Assembly (NCBI GenBank): GCA_022447585.1
Contig: JAKVAR010000001.1
Location: 1 to 64,000 of the forward strand
Length of the DNA stretch: 64,000 bases
DNA from: Crocinitomicaceae bacterium
GTDB taxonomy: Bacteria; Bacteroidota; Bacteroidia; Flavobacteriales_D; Crocinitomicaceae
Reading direction: 5' to 3'
The notes beneath the pieces were generated by a model, which was not told the DNA's origin, ran no database searches, and saw only the letters and a list, made by a program, of their open reading frames with translations. The translations under genes and the position numbers were made by a program. Positions 17,839 through 26,893 of the stretch are shown here, piece after piece. Position 1 is the stretch's first letter. Each line of letters starts with the position of its first letter.

Positions 17839-19332
17839 ATGAAAAAATATTTCTTTTTATTTCACATAGTATTACTTTCCATAGTAGTCTCTGCTCAAAC
17901 TGAAAAGTCGGCTGAATTATATAAAACAATAAAAACAAAGGATAGTCTGCTTTTTAATCTAGGATTTAACAATTGTGATTTAAGTCAATTTGAAAATTTA
18001 GTAAGCGAAAATTTTGAATTCTATCACGACCAATTAGGAATTACGGATTCAAAATCTGCTTTTATCAACAACATACAAAATGAGCTTTGCAAATTAAATT
18101 ACAAACCAAAAAGAATGTTAATTGAAAACTCTGTGGAAGTTTATCCATTAAAAAATAATGGAATACTGTATGGTGCTATGGAAAATGGAATACATCATTT
18201 TTATGCAATGGAAAAAGATAGTACAGAACACTTAACAAGTATTGCAAAATTTAGTCATCTATGGATTCTTGAGAATGGAAATTGGAAGTTAAACAAAGCA
18301 TTAAGCTATGACCATAAAGATTTTTATAAACCAATCAACAACGAACTGCTGTTTAAAGAACAGAGAGAAACTGAAAAATGGTTAAAACAAAAAAGTATTC
18401 CTGCTTTAGGAATTGGGTACATTGAGAACGGAAAAATTGAACAGATTAGTGTTTTTGGAGAATTAGAAAATGGAAAACAAGCCCCCCAAAATACCATTTG
18501 GAATGTTGCCTCACTTACAAAGCCCATTGTTACTTTAATCACTCTGAAATTAGTAAGTAATGGGACCTGGAATTTGGACGAGCCTATTTATCATTATTGG
18601 ATTGATCCAGATGTAAAAAATGATGATAGGAACAAAACTCTCACCACTAGGCACATATTAAGCCATCAAACAGGATTTTCAAATTGGCGTTGGCTTGATG
18701 AAGAATCACAAAACAAATTAACATTCCATTTTGACCCTGGCACAAATTATCAATATTCAGGAAAAGGGTATGAATATCTAAAAAAAGCCCTTGAAAATAA
18801 GTTCAAAATTCCGCTTGAGAAATTAGCTGACTCCTTAATTTTCAAACCTCTGAAAATGAAAGACACACGGTTTTATTGGGACAAAAAATCAGACGAATCT
18901 AGATTTGCGAAATGGCACACTTCGGATGGCGCGCTATATGATACCCACAAAAATAATGATGCCTCTGCAGCGGACGATTTATTGACTACAATAGAAGATT
19001 ACTGTCAGTTTATATTGTATGTACTAAATGGTGCCGAACTTTCAAAATCGCTTCAAAAAGAAATGTTAACTGAACAAATAAGAATGAATTCTTCTAAATA
19101 TTGGGGCTTAGGTTTCTGGATTGATGAAAACATTAATGATAATGGCGATTTAGCTATAGTGCATGGGGGTGATGACATTGGAGTGCACACAATTGCGTTT
19201 ATGCTTCCAAAGACAGAACAGGGCCTTATAATTTTCACCAATAGCGACAATGGAACCGAAGCTTTTCAGCAAGTTGTACTGAAATATTTAGGAGAAAGCG
19301 GGCAAGGAATAATTAAAGCAGAAATGAAATAA
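17839..19332 (+). CDS. Exported serine hydrolase (beta-lactamase/PBP fold) with N-terminal NTF2-like domain
   Basis: A 497-residue exported protein with a signal peptide (1-20, ending V-S-A-Q). Residues about 25-155 resemble a DUF4440/SnoaL-like cone fold (D-S-L-L-F-N-L-G-F-N...W-I-L-E-N-G-N-W-K-L). From about 170 a class C beta-lactamase-type domain follows with S225-L-T-K228 (SxxK) in V-A-S-L-T-K-P, then Y-Q-Y-S-G near 286-290, and the terminal H-G-G near 430. Such proteins are usually D-aminopeptidases or esterases rather than antibiotic resistance enzymes. ATG 17839 is chosen because it begins the signal peptide directly. Confidence 0.85.
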   Translation: MKKYFFLFHIVLLSIVVSAQTEKSAELYKTIKTKDSLLFNLGFNNCDLSQFENLVSENFEFYHDQLGITDSKSAFINNIQNELCKLNYKPKRMLIENSVEVYPLKNNGILYGAMENGIHHFYAMEKDSTEHLTSIAKFSHLWILENGNWKLNKALSYDHKDFYKPINNELLFKEQRETEKWLKQKSIPALGIGYIENGKIEQISVFGELENGKQAPQNTIWNVASLTKPIVTLITLKLVSNGTWNLDEPIYHYWIDPDVKNDDRNKTLTTRHILSHQTGFSNWRWLDEESQNKLTFHFDPGTNYQYSGKGYEYLKKALENKFKIPLEKLADSLIFKPLKMKDTRFYWDKKSDESRFAKWHTSDGALYDTHKNNDASAADDLLTTIEDYCQFILYVLNGAELSKSLQKEMLTEQIRMNSSKYWGLGFWIDENINDNGDLAIVHGGDDIGVHTIAFMLPKTEQGLIIFTNSDNGTEAFQQVVLKYLGESGQGIIKAEMK

Positions 19333-19375
19333 AAACTACTACCAACAAAACCAGTAATTTAGGTTAGGAATCCTA

Positions 19376-19430
19376 AACTCCATAGTCCGCTGATTCTTCG
19401 CGAAACTAACCTTTACTTTATAACTATATA
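19376..19430 (+). repeat. Family-3 intergenic repeat, copy 1
   Basis: 'ctgattcttcgcgaaactaacc' with flanks matches 29248-29302 ('ctaattcttcgcaaaactgacc'), and both are followed by 'ataactatat'. In the second copy this run extends into a TATATTTG promoter box. Confidence 0.6.
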
Positions 19431-19484
19431 AAGGGCTTATGTTTAGCTAAATAATCGATCGATTTAACGGATTCGCACTTAAAA

Positions 19485-19690
19485 ATGACTAAAAAGGTAA
19501 TAAATAGACTTAAAGTTGTTCTCTAACAGCAAGCTAGAACCGACAATGGATTAGCTGAACAATTAGGCACGAATACTCGGGCCATGTCTCGCTGGTTCGG
19601 AATTAAAATACAACCGTTCTTAGAAGCGATTACTGAAATTACTTAGTTTTCGTTGATATTAAGGAGTTACTGTTTGGTAGGAAAAAATAG
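19485..19690 (+). pseudogene. Decayed XRE-family HTH regulator
   Basis: Translation from ATG 19485 gives K-K-V-I-N-R-L-K-V-V-L, a TAA stop at codon 14, then Q-Q-A-R-T-D-N-G-L-A-E-Q-L-G-T-N-T-R-A-M-S-R-W, K-I-Q-P-F-L-E-A-I-T-E-I, and after a frameshift V-F-V-D-I-K-E-L-L-F-G. This is the same small XRE family as the regulator at 753-956. At least one nonsense codon and one frameshift make it inactive. It may be a relic of a lost R-M or defence locus. Confidence 0.8.
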
Positions 19691-19742
19691 TAACATTTTA
19701 GCTAAACTATAATTTAAAACAGTTTAGGTTTTGTCAGCAAAA

Positions 19743-22142
19743 TTATTTCTTTATTATTTTCACCAACGCCCTTTCTTCATCAGAAGAAATGTTCAATATG
19801 TATTGTCCTGTTTCTCCTTCTACACTTACATCAAAACTACTTACGTTAGAAAAACCTTTTACAGATAGAATTTTGCCGCTTACATCTCGGACCTCTACTT
19901 TAATCGTATTGTATTTAGCACCAAGAGAAACATTAATGAGCCCTTCTGTTGGATTCGGGTACACAACAAACATTTTTCCAAAATCATTTTCTATTATTCC
20001 AACATTAGCAATCGTAATGCATGCTGATGTATCAACACAACCGTTGCCCGTCACCTGTGCAGCATAGCTTCCATTAATTGTAGTTGTATAGCTTTGATTT
20101 GTTTCTCCAAGGATCGGTGCATAATTGTTGTTACAATCTAACCATTGGTAACTTACTCCTGAAGCAGTCGATTGAATAGTGAAATCATCTAATTGAATTA
20201 TGGATACATCAACATTGCTAATAACTAAGTCAAGGCTTATGATGGAATCACACCCTTGTGCGTTAGCTAGTGTCCAAGTAGGAGAGTTTGTAGTTGAAGT
20301 ATACGTATTTCCGTCTATCCATGTATACGAATCACAAGCCGTTTGAACATCCGTTCCTGCATTCGAATAATTGACTGTCAGATCAAGATTTACAACAGAA
20401 TCGCATCCTTGCGCATTGCTTAGTGTCCAAGTAGGAGAATTCGTACTTGAAGTATACGTAATTCCGTCTATCCATGTAAACGAATCACAAGCCGTTTGAA
20501 CGTCTGTTCCTGTATTTGAATAATTGATTGTCAGATCAAGGTTTACAATAGAGTCGCATCCTTGCGCATTGCTTAATGTCCAAGTAGGAGAATTCGTACT
20601 TGAAGTATACGCATTTCCGTCTATCCAAGTATACGAATCACAAGCCGTTTGAACATCCGTTACTGTATTCGAATAATTGATTGTCAGATCAAGGTTTACG
20701 ATAGAGTCGCATCCTTGCGCATTGCTTAGTGTCCAAGTAGGAGAATTCGTACTTGAAGTATACGTAATTCCGTCTATCCAAGTAAACGAATCACAAGCCG
20801 TTTGAACATCTGTTACTGTATTCGAATAATTGACTGTCAGATCAATTGTTATGATGGAATCGCATCCATTTATATTTATGATTGTATCCGTGTATAATCC
20901 AGAAGAAAAATAAGTTTCATCCCCAGATGGAACTGTATAACTTGAACAGGTCAATTCAGTAATGGAGCTCGCAGTTGCAACACAATATTCGTAGACTCTG
21001 ACGTAACCTGTATTCGTTCCACCTACATCTCCTCCGTGTGCCCCACCAGCAATGGTTAAACCATCATGACTCATAGAGACACTGTTTCCAATTCCGTCAC
21101 CAACATTATCTGCAAAGATTTCCTGTCCGTACTGAACCCAATCAACACCATTCCATTCAAATGTTCTCAAACTGCCACCCCAAAGTGCAGAATGATCACC
21201 AACAATCAGTCTGTCTCCATTAGAGTTCAACTCTACAGATTCACCATTTTGTGAACTGCCGAGAATATCCGATCCCATCTGAGCCCAATCTGTTGTGAAC
21301 TGATAGACACGAGCAACACCTGGAAAGGCATGTCTACTTCCAATTGCCATTCTTGATCCATTGTAATTCAAACTAATCGCACTCCCGGAAGCTGAAGTCC
21401 CCAAAAAAGCCAGTGGCGGAAGGCCATCAATATCTGACCCAATCTGAAATCCTCCAGTAGCATATGTGCGGACGCTTCCTGAATGAGCTCCTCCTCCAAT
21501 ATTTAATGGTGCGCCATATGCGAGCATGCTTCCATCTCCACTAACTGAAATACTCATTCCACTCTGTTCACCAATTTCTTCTCCTATTATGTCAGGGATT
21601 ATTTGTATCCACCCGAAGCCATCAAACATGTATACTCTGATAACATCTTCTCCTGTAATAGCCGGTGTATCATGTCGAACGGAGAGTATTGTTCCTGAGT
21701 TATCGAGATCAATCGACCAAGGATTTGAAGATATATTGCCTCCCATTTGAACCCAATTAACACCGTTCCAATTATAAACTTGTGCAAGGTTGATATTAGG
21801 TGCGCCAATAGCAATGGTGTTTCCATCAGCACTCAGACTAATGGTTTCTCCAAACCAATCATCAATAAATGTTGCACCACTGACAATACTATCACCACGC
21901 TGCACCCAGGACGTTCCGTTCCAATCATACACCTTAACGAAACCAGGAACATATATTCCACCAAATTCATAATCAGAACCCACGGCTATTGAATTTCCAT
22001 CAGCACTAAGTGCTACTGATGCTCCCGAAGCCTCATGGGTATTTACACCTTGAATATCTCCTCCTTTTTGAATCCATTGTTGGGTAAAAGCAGTATTTGC
22101 AAAATAAAAAATGATCAATAATAAAAGAATGCGTTGCTTCAT
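19743..22142 (-). CDS. Large T9SS-secreted protein with propeller repeats and four 51-residue repeats
   Basis: This 799-residue protein has a signal peptide (1-21), then a region to about 385 with repeated A-D-G-N-S-I-A-V-G-S and W-N-G-x-x-W-V-Q motifs, typical of FG-GAP/beta-propeller extracellular proteins. Residues about 440-645 hold four near-identical 51-residue repeats (N-Y-S-N...D-V-Q-T-A-C-D-S-F-T-W-I-D-G...C-D-S-I-V-N-L-D-L), and a T9SS sorting domain ends the protein (V-Y-P-N-P-T-E-G at about 725; I-I-K-K). It is probably a surface adhesin or matrix protein. ATG 22142 directly begins the signal peptide; an ATG 24 nt upstream is less likely. Confidence 0.85.
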   Translation of the reverse strand: MKQRILLLLIIFYFANTAFTQQWIQKGGDIQGVNTHEASGASVALSADGNSIAVGSDYEFGGIYVPGFVKVYDWNGTSWVQRGDSIVSGATFIDDWFGETISLSADGNTIAIGAPNINLAQVYNWNGVNWVQMGGNISSNPWSIDLDNSGTILSVRHDTPAITGEDVIRVYMFDGFGWIQIIPDIIGEEIGEQSGMSISVSGDGSMLAYGAPLNIGGGAHSGSVRTYATGGFQIGSDIDGLPPLAFLGTSASGSAISLNYNGSRMAIGSRHAFPGVARVYQFTTDWAQMGSDILGSSQNGESVELNSNGDRLIVGDHSALWGGSLRTFEWNGVDWVQYGQEIFADNVGDGIGNSVSMSHDGLTIAGGAHGGDVGGTNTGYVRVYEYCVATASSITELTCSSYTVPSGDETYFSSGLYTDTIININGCDSIITIDLTVNYSNTVTDVQTACDSFTWIDGITYTSSTNSPTWTLSNAQGCDSIVNLDLTINYSNTVTDVQTACDSYTWIDGNAYTSSTNSPTWTLSNAQGCDSIVNLDLTINYSNTGTDVQTACDSFTWIDGITYTSSTNSPTWTLSNAQGCDSVVNLDLTVNYSNAGTDVQTACDSYTWIDGNTYTSTTNSPTWTLANAQGCDSIISLDLVISNVDVSIIQLDDFTIQSTASGVSYQWLDCNNNYAPILGETNQSYTTTINGSYAAQVTGNGCVDTSACITIANVGIIENDFGKMFVVYPNPTEGLINVSLGAKYNTIKVEVRDVSGKILSVKGFSNVSSFDVSVEGETGQYILNISSDEERALVKIIKK
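20226..20837 (-). repeat. Four tandem 153-bp coding repeats
   Basis: Four in-frame 153-bp units encode the 51-residue repeats of the T9SS protein. Differences between units are mostly single bases, which suggests recent duplication or gene conversion, and an obvious site for length variation. A degenerate fifth relative (C-S-S-Y-T-V-P-S-G-D...C-D-S-I-I-T-I-D-L) precedes them. Confidence 0.85.
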
Positions 22143-22659
22143 AATTGTCTTTAAGTTATAATACAATGGATACTTTGCTAGTTGCTTAGCATTTATAATA
22201 GTAAGGTCATGATAGTTAATAATACTGACTTCCTGTTAATAAAGCGTATTATATTCACACCATAAAACTAGGTAATTAAATTATCTTTTTGAATAAAGAT
22301 GTGACCTTGACGAATTTTCATTGCTCACATTTTGTGCAGTAGACTGGTCAAAAACGAGTGTTTCACTGAGTCGATTCATAAACTGAAAACTATTGTGAGT
22401 AAACGCTAGTTGAATGATCAATAATCATATGGAGAACATCAAAGGTTTCTGTCATTTAAAAAAGTACAGATACTACATCCTCATTCTTTATGTAGAACAT
22501 TCCCTATATTCGAGAAACCACACTAAAATGTACGTTGAAACAATTGGCAATAATTATCAACTGCTCCACCATGTATTGGTGAGATTGAAAAAGCACAACT
22601 AAAAATATAGTTTAAACTAATTTTTTAGTTATACTTGAGTTTATTCAATCAAATTAAAC
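22143..22659. other. Intergenic region without a confident gene
   Basis: About 500 bp between divergent genes. One open stretch at 22414-22602 (62 codons) has no recognisable motif or leader. No repeat of families 1-3 is apparent. I assign nothing here. Confidence 0.5.
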
Positions 22660-23286
22660 ATGAAATTCTTAAGCTTATTACTTTATTTTTTACTTTCAAC
22701 TAACTTGTTTTCTCAAACAAAAACACAATATAAAACAATCCCCAAATACCAATTAGATTCTCTAAAAACCGAATTAGAGACGATATTTATGAAAGACCAA
22801 ACTTTCAGATGTATCTATAAAGAGGCAGAAGAAAAACTTGGACAAGATTCGGAATCCTATGAGTACTTTTGGGAAGTGGTTGAAGCCCAAGATAAAATTC
22901 TTGAAAAAGAAGTTGCTAACATTATAGATAAATACGGTTGGTTAGGAATTTCTCAAATTGGAAGATTAGCCAATACAACTCTATGGGTTGTTATACAACA
23001 CGGAAGTGATACTACAAAAGAAAAATATGCCCCTTTATTAAAAGCTTCCGCTCTAAAAGGAGAATCTCAAGCGATACATTATGCCAGATTAATTGATAGA
23101 ATGCTCATTAATTCTGACAAACCACAATTATACGGAACACAATATACTTATGACAATCCACCTATCTTCTTTGAAATAGAAGAACCTGAACTAATCAATA
23201 AAAGAAGAAAAGAATTGGGATTAAATTCAATACAAGAATTTGCAAAATCAATAAACATTGAATGGAATATAAAACAAAAACAATGA
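22660..23286 (+). CDS. Exported DUF6624 protein
   Basis: This 208-residue protein has a signal peptide (1-19, ending L-F-S-Q). It has the DUF6624 pattern: D-Q-T-F-R near 47-51, a helical W-E-V-V...I-L-E-K-E-V-A-N-I-I-D-K-Y-G-W-L-G (about 71-97), and L-W-V-V-I-Q-H-G...A-L-K-G-E-S-Q-A-I-H-Y-A-R-L-I-D-R (about 108-147), then Y-G-T-Q. The family is abundant in Bacteroidota and of unknown function. The following gene begins inside its stop codon (ATGA), so the two form an operon. Confidence 0.85.
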   Translation: MKFLSLLLYFLLSTNLFSQTKTQYKTIPKYQLDSLKTELETIFMKDQTFRCIYKEAEEKLGQDSESYEYFWEVVEAQDKILEKEVANIIDKYGWLGISQIGRLANTTLWVVIQHGSDTTKEKYAPLLKASALKGESQAIHYARLIDRMLINSDKPQLYGTQYTYDNPPIFFEIEEPELINKRRKELGLNSIQEFAKSINIEWNIKQKQ

Positions 23287-24536
23287 AATTAGTAACGTTA
23301 CTGCTATGTCTTGGGATTAGTATTTCGTCCTTTGCTCAAAACACTAAATATTATAGGCAATTAAGATACAATCATGTTTCACCGTTTATAGAAATTAGGG
23401 GAGTTCACCCTATAGATAGCACTACTGCAAGTAAGACTTCTCACTATATTTTTAAGTATGATACTTTCAGTAGAATATCTGAAATAATAAATAATCATTA
23501 TCATACAGAAAAAGTACATCCATTAGCTTCGCTAGGCACTTATAAGGTTGTTTTTACCTATATAGAAAACAAAGAAATTAGAACGTTTTATGATCCAAAT
23601 GATAAAAGAATTACAAATGATCGAGATGTATATAAAGAAATCTATCTAATGGATAATAACAATGTAAAAAAACAACTTAACTTTTATGATTTAAATGATA
23701 AGCCTATAGAATCTAATTGGGAAATCGCAGAATATAAATGGCAACAAACAGAAAAATATATTGTAGAAAAAAGATATAATTTACAAAAAGAGTTAGTGAA
23801 CTTATCACCTTATTTTAAGTTTGGTATTACAGGAATTATAATTGACACAAATGGAATACCAAAGGGACATTATAACTTGAACGAAAAATTAGAAGTAATT
23901 AATAATCATTATGGTACTGCTTCCTATCAAGACACTTATGATGCCTCAGGAAATCATATAAAATACACCTATCACAACAAGAATAATGAACTTGTCATGA
24001 ATCAATGGAATTATGCTATTGGTGAAAAGATATATGATAAACTAGGCAATAACATTCAACTCAATCTTTATGACACGAAAAATAAAATCCTTGATATTCA
24101 GCATAGATATTCTAATGTTTCGATAAAAGAAAGTCCAATTGCTACTAAAAAAGATTCTTTAGATATAAAGAAAATATCTCTTGGCTATCTTGAGGCCTTA
24201 CAGCAACTTAAACCAGAATTAATGGACCAGGTTTTAAATGATAGTTTAAACAAAATAACTATTGGATATGATAGAAAAGAAATGAAGGAAATTGGAAGAG
24301 CAACTACTAAAGCGCAAATGATAGAATTTGCAAAAAACTGGAATAAAACTGGCACAAGATTTCCTTTTAACCCAGAAAACCAAATTAAAATTTTAGATAT
24401 CTACAATAGAATAGCAACAATTAAACTAATTTCTGATAACTGGGTTGAATATTTACAATTAATAAAATTAGACGGTAATTGGGAAATAATGAATTTAATC
24501 TGGCAATATAGAGATGTAAAAATGTACAAGGAATAA
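23283..24536 (+). CDS. Exported protein with C-terminal NTF2/lumazine-binding-like domain
   Basis: The 417-residue protein has a signal peptide (1-19, ending S-S-F-A-Q). The middle part carries repeated Y-D-x-x-x...K-I-x-x-x-Y motifs like loose YD-type strands (for example Y-D-T-F-S-R-I-S-E and Y-D-K-L-G-N-N-I). Residues about 300-410 resemble a putative lumazine-binding/SnoaL-like domain (Y-L-E-A-L-Q-Q-L...Y-N-R-I-A-T-I-K-L...W-V-E-Y-L-Q-L-I-K-L-D-G-N-W-E-I). ATG 23283 overlaps the DUF6624 stop by 4 nt, and is favoured over an upstream ATG because it starts the signal peptide. Function unknown. Confidence 0.75.
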   Translation: MKLVTLLLCLGISISSFAQNTKYYRQLRYNHVSPFIEIRGVHPIDSTTASKTSHYIFKYDTFSRISEIINNHYHTEKVHPLASLGTYKVVFTYIENKEIRTFYDPNDKRITNDRDVYKEIYLMDNNNVKKQLNFYDLNDKPIESNWEIAEYKWQQTEKYIVEKRYNLQKELVNLSPYFKFGITGIIIDTNGIPKGHYNLNEKLEVINNHYGTASYQDTYDASGNHIKYTYHNKNNELVMNQWNYAIGEKIYDKLGNNIQLNLYDTKNKILDIQHRYSNVSIKESPIATKKDSLDIKKISLGYLEALQQLKPELMDQVLNDSLNKITIGYDRKEMKEIGRATTKAQMIEFAKNWNKTGTRFPFNPENQIKILDIYNRIATIKLISDNWVEYLQLIKLDGNWEIMNLIWQYRDVKMYKE

Positions 24537-24702
24537 ATGACTATTGCCGAAAGAAAATCCATAAGACCAGCTACTAGCAATTCAGATGAAATCATAACTC
24601 TCATTTAGACGTTAATGCTGTAGATACTAAAAGTTATGTATAATTAACAATTATTCTCAAGAGCAACAATTGGAATAAAAGGAATCTCATTAGGTTTATA
24701 GC

Positions 24703-26478
24703 ATGAAATTACCTCTGCTATTTTTCTTTATTCTTATTAATATTCAATGTCATTCTCAATCTGTTAAATTACTTACAAAAGAACTCATTTTATTAGAAAG
24801 CTCTGAAGCTTGGCCGCACATTTCTCGATGGAATAAACTAACAGATGATTATCTCCATTTGGAAGATTTAAGTTTCTATGCGGTGACCTATCAAAGTGAT
24901 TCAAATATTGTAAGTGGATTGGTTGTTGAACCTAAACGAGAGGGTGAATTCCCGCTGGTTATATTTAATCGAGGTGGAAACAGAGATTGGGCAAAGCTAG
25001 ATGTAATGACTGTAATTACAGCGACCTCCAAAGTAGCTCACAGTGGCTACTCAATATTTGCATCAAACTATCGGGAAAACGATGAGTATGGTGGTACTGA
25101 AATTAATGATGTACTGAACCTAATTAGTGTTAGCAATGAGTTTGATAAAGTTGATACAAGTCGCATAGGTATGATTGGTTGGTCGAGAGGTGCTATGATG
25201 AATTTTCTTGCACTGAAAAAATCAAAAAGAATAACGACAGCAATCATGATAAATGGAGCTCCTAATCTTTTCAAAATTCTTGATCGACGACCTGCATTGG
25301 AAGAGTCAGTGTTCATGAAGTATATTCCAAATTACGCAACGAATAGAGAAAATGCCTTAATTGAAAGATCCCCATTCTTTTGGCCGGAACAACTAAATAA
25401 AACGAGTAGCATTTATTTAATCTCAGGTAAGCAAGATCGTTTTGTAGATTACCACCAATCTGTTGGAATGGCTCAAAAATTAGATTCCATTGGTTATGAA
25501 AATAAATTATCACTTTTTGATACCGATCACAGTTTTAGAGGAAAGAAAGAAGAATTGAATCGTTCAATAATAAAATGGCTCGACAGCAAATTGAAAGATT
25601 CTTCAAACATGAGAGTAGCAATCACCATAGATGATGTTCCCAATTCAAAACTTTTTGATTCCGAGAAGAACTCACGATTACTATACAAACTCGATTCAAT
25701 CAGCGTTCCTGTTGCTATTTTCATCAATGAAGGGTTGATTTTTAAAGGAGATACAATAGCACACAAAGAGTTACTGGAATCATGGATCTCAAAAGATTTT
25801 GTTACGTGTGGAAACCATACTTACGGACATTCAAGATACTCTGAAGCAAGTTTTGAAGATTTCACAAAGGACATTAGCAAGGGATTACTTTTATCAGACT
25901 CTATTACAGAAATATATAATAAAGATGTATCCTACTTTCGCTTTCCCTACAATGATCTTGGTAAAGATTCATTGCAGCATATGATAATTAGCTCTTATCT
26001 GAAGCAGAACAACTTCATCGTAGCGCCGTTTACAATAGAAAGTTCCGATTGGATGTTTAATTATGTGTATTCCCATTATTTAAATTCTGGAGACTCAATA
26101 AGAGCTCGTGAAATCGGTCAGTTATATATTACTGAAACTTTAAAATTGTTCGAGTTCTACGATTCACTTTCCATAACTCATTATCAAAAGCATTCAGATC
26201 AAATTTATCTTTGTCATGACAACAGAATTAATCGAGACTACTTAGCGCAACTTATAAATGAACTAAAGACTCGACAGTATACGTTTATTTCTCTCAATGA
26301 AGCTATGGAAGATGACATATACAAGCAAGATGACATATACTTCGAAAAGTGGGGTATTTCTTGGTTTTATCGTTGGATCAAGAATCCTAATGCAAGAAAA
26401 AATGCAATGAAAAATGAACCTGATTTGGAGGAGATCTATACGATATACAAGACTATTTTAGCGAACAAAAAAGAATAA
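24703..26478 (+). CDS. Exported alpha/beta hydrolase fused to polysaccharide deacetylase (NodB) domain
   Basis: A 591-residue two-domain enzyme with a signal peptide (1-18). Residues about 45-300 form an S9/dienelactone-type hydrolase: I-F-N-R-G-G oxyanion region, nucleophile G-W-S161-R-G, and H in T-D-H-S-F near 276. Residues 303-560 form a NodB deacetylase: T-I-D310-D311 metal site, N-H-T-Y-G-H with the HxxxH-like metal ligands near 367-372, F-R-F-P-Y and L-C-H-D near the end. The deacetylase would remove acetyl groups from a polysaccharide, the hydrolase cleave an ester or peptide. The two families usually occur as separate genes, so the fusion is notable. Confidence 0.85.
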   Translation: MKLPLLFFFILINIQCHSQSVKLLTKELILLESSEAWPHISRWNKLTDDYLHLEDLSFYAVTYQSDSNIVSGLVVEPKREGEFPLVIFNRGGNRDWAKLDVMTVITATSKVAHSGYSIFASNYRENDEYGGTEINDVLNLISVSNEFDKVDTSRIGMIGWSRGAMMNFLALKKSKRITTAIMINGAPNLFKILDRRPALEESVFMKYIPNYATNRENALIERSPFFWPEQLNKTSSIYLISGKQDRFVDYHQSVGMAQKLDSIGYENKLSLFDTDHSFRGKKEELNRSIIKWLDSKLKDSSNMRVAITIDDVPNSKLFDSEKNSRLLYKLDSISVPVAIFINEGLIFKGDTIAHKELLESWISKDFVTCGNHTYGHSRYSEASFEDFTKDISKGLLLSDSITEIYNKDVSYFRFPYNDLGKDSLQHMIISSYLKQNNFIVAPFTIESSDWMFNYVYSHYLNSGDSIRAREIGQLYITETLKLFEFYDSLSITHYQKHSDQIYLCHDNRINRDYLAQLINELKTRQYTFISLNEAMEDDIYKQDDIYFEKWGISWFYRWIKNPNARKNAMKNEPDLEEIYTIYKTILANKKE

Positions 26479-26504
26479 ACATCCAGAATTTTATATTATT
26501 TGCG

Positions 26505-26872
26505 CTAAAAGCTTCGTCCCAAACTATGCGATTTATTTAAATTTATCTGGAATTTTTGCGTTCTATTAGTAACATTGGTTATCGATGATTTTACAATCAC
26601 ATGTTAAAATTTCCCTCCACACCTATCGCTATCTGTTAAACGCTAGATTCGAAAAATGTACCCACAATAGGTTAACAACTCAACAAATATCGCCTATTGC
26701 TTATTAAAATAGTTTAATTGAAATTTAGGCTAAATATGTTCTGTATATAACATACTTTGCATCCAATGTCGAGTATTTTCTTCAAAAAACAATCATTAGA
26801 ACATTTGTATTTGTTAATTTAAAGAAAAATATTGGTCAAAACCGTGCTATTGCACAACCTCGACCGTTGACA
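26505..26872 (+). repeat. Dispersed intergenic repeat, family 1, copy D (long form)
   Basis: It matches copy B across its length: 'cttcgtcccaaactatgc', 'aacgctagattcgaaaaa', 'ggttaacaactcaa', 'attattcttcaaaaa'-like, and 'caaaaccgtgctattgcac', ending 'cgaccgttgacatt'. It lies just upstream of the amide hydrolase gene and may include its promoter. Confidence 0.8.
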
Positions 26873-26893
26873 TTAACTTTAATCAAAAGCAAT

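Noticed and set aside
20226..20837. Regular repeats that might be a CRISPR array
   Set aside because: Units are 153 bp, in frame and code for protein repeats; there are no short repeats with unique spacers.
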